From NCBI GenBank assembly GCA_030145245.1, contig JAQYWC010000069.1, positions 62,001 to 126,000 on the forward strand: a DNA stretch of 64,000 bases. The letters are read 5' to 3'. Shown here piece after piece: positions 62,038 through 64,000 of this stretch; within the stretch, counting starts at the first letter, position 1, and every line of letters begins with the position of its first letter. The translations under genes and the position numbers were made by a program. The notes beneath the pieces are model-generated. The model saw only the letters and a list, made by a program, of their open reading frames with translations. It made no database searches and was not told the origin of the DNA. This DNA comes from Desulfobacterium sp. (GTDB lineage: Bacteria; Desulfobacterota; Desulfobacteria; Desulfobacterales; Desulfobacteraceae).

Positions 62038-63258
62038 TCAGATTCCTTTTGGGGTCTGGGTTGTCCTGGTTAAGGTCCAATCCATCCATTGGCAGGCCCT
62101 GAGTTCTTTTGCTGTGTTCTGGTCAACTCCGTAGAGGTTTTGGTAAAATGTCAGGAGCCATTCGCTAAGGTCTATATCCTGGAATCGTTCGGGATAGGCT
62201 GCTTTGGCCATGACCATGATATCGATGGGGTATTCCAGCCGTTTTTCGCAGTTGCAGGGGGTCCAGGGCAGGGCCGACACCGCCCTGTTCCGGACGGCAG
62301 TCATCTCTTTGAGGTCCTGGTAGTAGGGTGCTTCGTACAGTTCCCTGGGGGGATGGTAGCCCCAGCTGGTGACCAGGATGATCACATCCGGGTCAAGGGC
62401 CAGGAGCTGCCCGGTGTTGAGGATGCCCCAGGCACCACTGCCCTTGTAGGCGTTGTTGGCATTGACATACTTTTGGAGCAGATGGGTCTGGATGGTGTCC
62501 TGGCCCCTGGCATTGCCCGCTCCTCCCTGGCTTCTCGCCTTTGGGGAGAGGCCCAGGAGCAGGATCTCCTTTTTGTCCGCTTCCGGGATATCACAGGTTC
62601 TCTCCCGGACAAAGGCGATGCTTTGTTCCAGAAAGGTGGCAAGTTCGTCTGCCGCCTTTGATTGCTGGAACACCCTGCCGATGATCCTGATCTCCTCTCC
62701 CATGGTGCCAAGGTCCGGCCGGTCAAAGGTGTTGGGGCCGTGGAGAACCACCAGTGGAATGCCCAGGGATTCGATCAAACGGATTCCCTTTTTGATCACG
62801 TCCTCCCCTCCCATGAGGGAGCAGGAGCCGGTTCTGACGATCACCACATCGGGATCAAGGCTTGCAAGCCGTTCATAGTTGATGCCCGTGCCGGACCGGG
62901 TGATCAAGGGAAGATCCATGAGCCCCGGGTTGAGATAGGTGACGGTATTGATGCCGTCGTGGTAGGCATAGGTATCGGTGCCAAGGGTGGGGTAGGTGTA
63001 GGACCAGATCTTTGGAATGCACCCTGATCCTAAGCCCACGATCTTATCAGCCACCTTGAGTCTTGCCATCACTCCTTCGATCATGCCGTCGCTGATGGTG
63101 ACCACCCGGTTGATGGTCTTGGGAACCCTGACGTCCACCCCCCGCTGGTCCCTGACCGTGATGAACCCCTGTGCCCGGCAGAGAAGGGGAAGGGCGAGAA
63201 CCAGGACAAGGGCAAGTCCCAGGGCCGATCCCGGAAGGGGTCGCCTAATTGAGGGCAT
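62038..63258 (-). CDS. ABC-type metal-chelate (siderophore/cobalamin type) periplasmic binding protein
   Basis: 406 residues with a signal peptide (LALVLVLALPLLCRAQG). The mature protein matches PF01497: ITVRDQRGVDVRVPKTINRVVTI at the start and LASLDPDVVIVRTGSCS, LALDPDVIILVTSWG later. It would capture a metal chelate such as an iron-siderophore or cobamide in the periplasm. Permease and ATPase genes are not in view. Its start overlaps the end of the upstream methyltransferase by 14 bp. The fold is longer than usual for the family. Confidence 0.85.
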   Translation of the reverse strand: MPSIRRPLPGSALGLALVLVLALPLLCRAQGFITVRDQRGVDVRVPKTINRVVTISDGMIEGVMARLKVADKIVGLGSGCIPKIWSYTYPTLGTDTYAYHDGINTVTYLNPGLMDLPLITRSGTGINYERLASLDPDVVIVRTGSCSLMGGEDVIKKGIRLIESLGIPLVVLHGPNTFDRPDLGTMGEEIRIIGRVFQQSKAADELATFLEQSIAFVRERTCDIPEADKKEILLLGLSPKARSQGGAGNARGQDTIQTHLLQKYVNANNAYKGSGAWGILNTGQLLALDPDVIILVTSWGYHPPRELYEAPYYQDLKEMTAVRNRAVSALPWTPCNCEKRLEYPIDIMVMAKAAYPERFQDIDLSEWLLTFYQNLYGVDQNTAKELRACQWMDWTLTRTTQTPKGI

Positions 63259-64000
63259 GGCTTTCCTCCCCTGTTTTCCACCAGAACTTCATGGTGGTGT
63301 GGTCAAAACCGTGGACATAGCCGCCGTTCCCTTTTACCAGATGGGTACTCAAGTACTCTTCAAGCACGGGCCGATGGTCATCCTGGATGCGTTCAAACCG
63401 CCGGCAGTAGAACTCCAGGGCTTCGGATTGACTTGTAAAGGTTTCATGGAAATGCTCGTTGGTCACCTCGATGTTGGGGTAAATGCCCATCTGGTAGAGG
63501 ACCTGGAACAGGATGTCGCTTTTGGGGCCGCCGTGGTACTCCTGGTCAAAGAGCCTGGGCCACACCGCCTTGGGCATCGCTTCCCAGCCCGGGATGCCAG
63601 CATGCCAGTAGATGTAGACATATTTCCGGCTCACTTGGACCATTTTTTCCACGGCCTCCCTGATGTCGGTCATGCCCAGGCTCATGGAGGCGATGACAAG
63701 GTCGTACCTGTGGTTGAGTTCCGGGGTGATCTCCACATCCTCCCAGGGCTTTTCGATACATCGGATGTTTTGGATGTTCTTCTCCTGGATCAGCTCCTGC
63801 ATCACCCGGTTCATCCCCGGGGAGGGCTCCACCGTGGTGACCGAGCGAACCTGTTTGGCCATGGGAACGGCAAGGATGCCGGGGCCTGATCCGATGTCGA
63901 TCACCCGCATATGGGGTTCGAGGGGAAGGTCTTTAAGGGTGTTGTTAATTCGGTTCTGGTGCTTTCCAACCCCCTCTTTGAGGTAGATCTTTGCCGATTT
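63245..64000 (-). CDS. Class I SAM methyltransferase, 5' end cut off by the window edge
   Basis: The frame is open to base 64000 (KSAKIYLKEGVGKHQNRINN leads into LEPHMRVIDIGSGPG), so the true start is outside; an ATG at 63910 falls inside the SAM-binding motif and cannot be the start. Motif I VIDIGSGPGILAV and later VEPSPGM mark SAM binding. It is translationally coupled to the binding protein (14-bp overlap), suggesting that methylation and metal-chelate uptake work together. Confidence 0.82.
   Translation of the reverse strand, partial: KSAKIYLKEGVGKHQNRINNTLKDLPLEPHMRVIDIGSGPGILAVPMAKQVRSVTTVEPSPGMNRVMQELIQEKNIQNIRCIEKPWEDVEITPELNHRYDLVIASMSLGMTDIREAVEKMVQVSRKYVYIYWHAGIPGWEAMPKAVWPRLFDQEYHGGPKSDILFQVLYQMGIYPNIEVTNEHFHETFTSQSEALEFYCRRFERIQDDHRPVLEEYLSTHLVKGNGGYVHGFDHTTMKFWWKTGEESHALN

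Noticed and set aside
1-64000. CRISPR array
   Set aside because: No regularly spaced direct repeats were found on reading through the window; the only tandem repeats are inside the BMC-H linker gene.

Overview
The window looks like a chromosomal stretch from an anaerobic, probably marine, sulfate-reducing deltaproteobacterium of the Desulfobacterales type. The grounds are hgcAB, DsrC-like and TusA-like sulfur-relay relatives, an NADH/CoA-disulfide reductase with a rhodanese tail, NhaD, and a type-I CutC. This is inferred from gene content; no taxonomic marker gene is present. Both edges cut through genes: a thioesterase on the left and a SAM methyltransferase on the right.

0-8 kb holds a thioesterase fragment, an MscS-like channel, the mercury-methylation pair hgcA-hgcB, a stand-alone cyclic-nucleotide-binding-domain protein, an aquaporin, oligoendopeptidase F and a cold-shock protein. 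hgcB has an in-frame TGA exactly at residue 73, where the family carries a conserved cysteine. The frame continues for 22 codons to the expected Cys94-Cys95 end (95 residues). A hairpin with an AGGTCT apical loop, like the E. coli fdhF SECIS, lies at the right distance behind the TGA. I read it as a selenocysteine-containing HgcB.

8-44 kb is mostly housekeeping and signalling: tRNA-Leu, an outer-membrane barrel, a penicillin-acylase-type hydrolase, nhaR/nhaD, an HD-GYP/TPR-lipoprotein pair, a DUF1846 protein, glycogen phosphorylase, an EAL-HDOD protein, a hybrid histidine kinase, an RNA helicase, a second cold-shock protein, an acyl-CoA ligase, tRNA-Gly, an epimerase, YihY, an HDOD protein, a nitroreductase, FxsA, a TusA-like protein next to the CoA-disulfide-reductase-like enzyme with a divergent sigma-54 regulator, a DsrC-like protein, Slp lipoprotein and DNA polymerase II.

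44.3-61.2 kb is a complete choline-degrading glycyl-radical-enzyme microcompartment (GRM1/cut) locus. CutC (846 residues, with Y208, F395, D216, C489, E491 and G821 all in place) and its activase CutD cleave choline to trimethylamine and acetaldehyde. CutF-like aldehyde dehydrogenase, PduL and EutQ can take acetaldehyde to acetyl-CoA, acetyl phosphate and acetate. PduS and an Fe-S type BMC-T protein can carry electrons across the shell. Five BMC-H genes and one BMC-T gene build the shell. No alcohol dehydrogenase is encoded here. A second aldehyde dehydrogenase homologue has lost its catalytic cysteine, and an EutT homologue has lost its cysteine motif. The locus forms three minus-strand transcription units, each preceded by the same kind of promoter: -35 TTGACA/T, a 19-20 bp spacer filled by a TTCCCC/GGGGAA dyad, and -10 TATGCT/TATGAT. 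That layout is the hallmark of MerR-family activators, and a MerR-type regulator gene sits divergently at the head of the cluster. This gives a self-contained regulon model.

61.3-64 kb carries a fragment resembling the 3' end of slp, a methyltransferase, a periplasmic metal-chelate binding protein and part of another methyltransferase.
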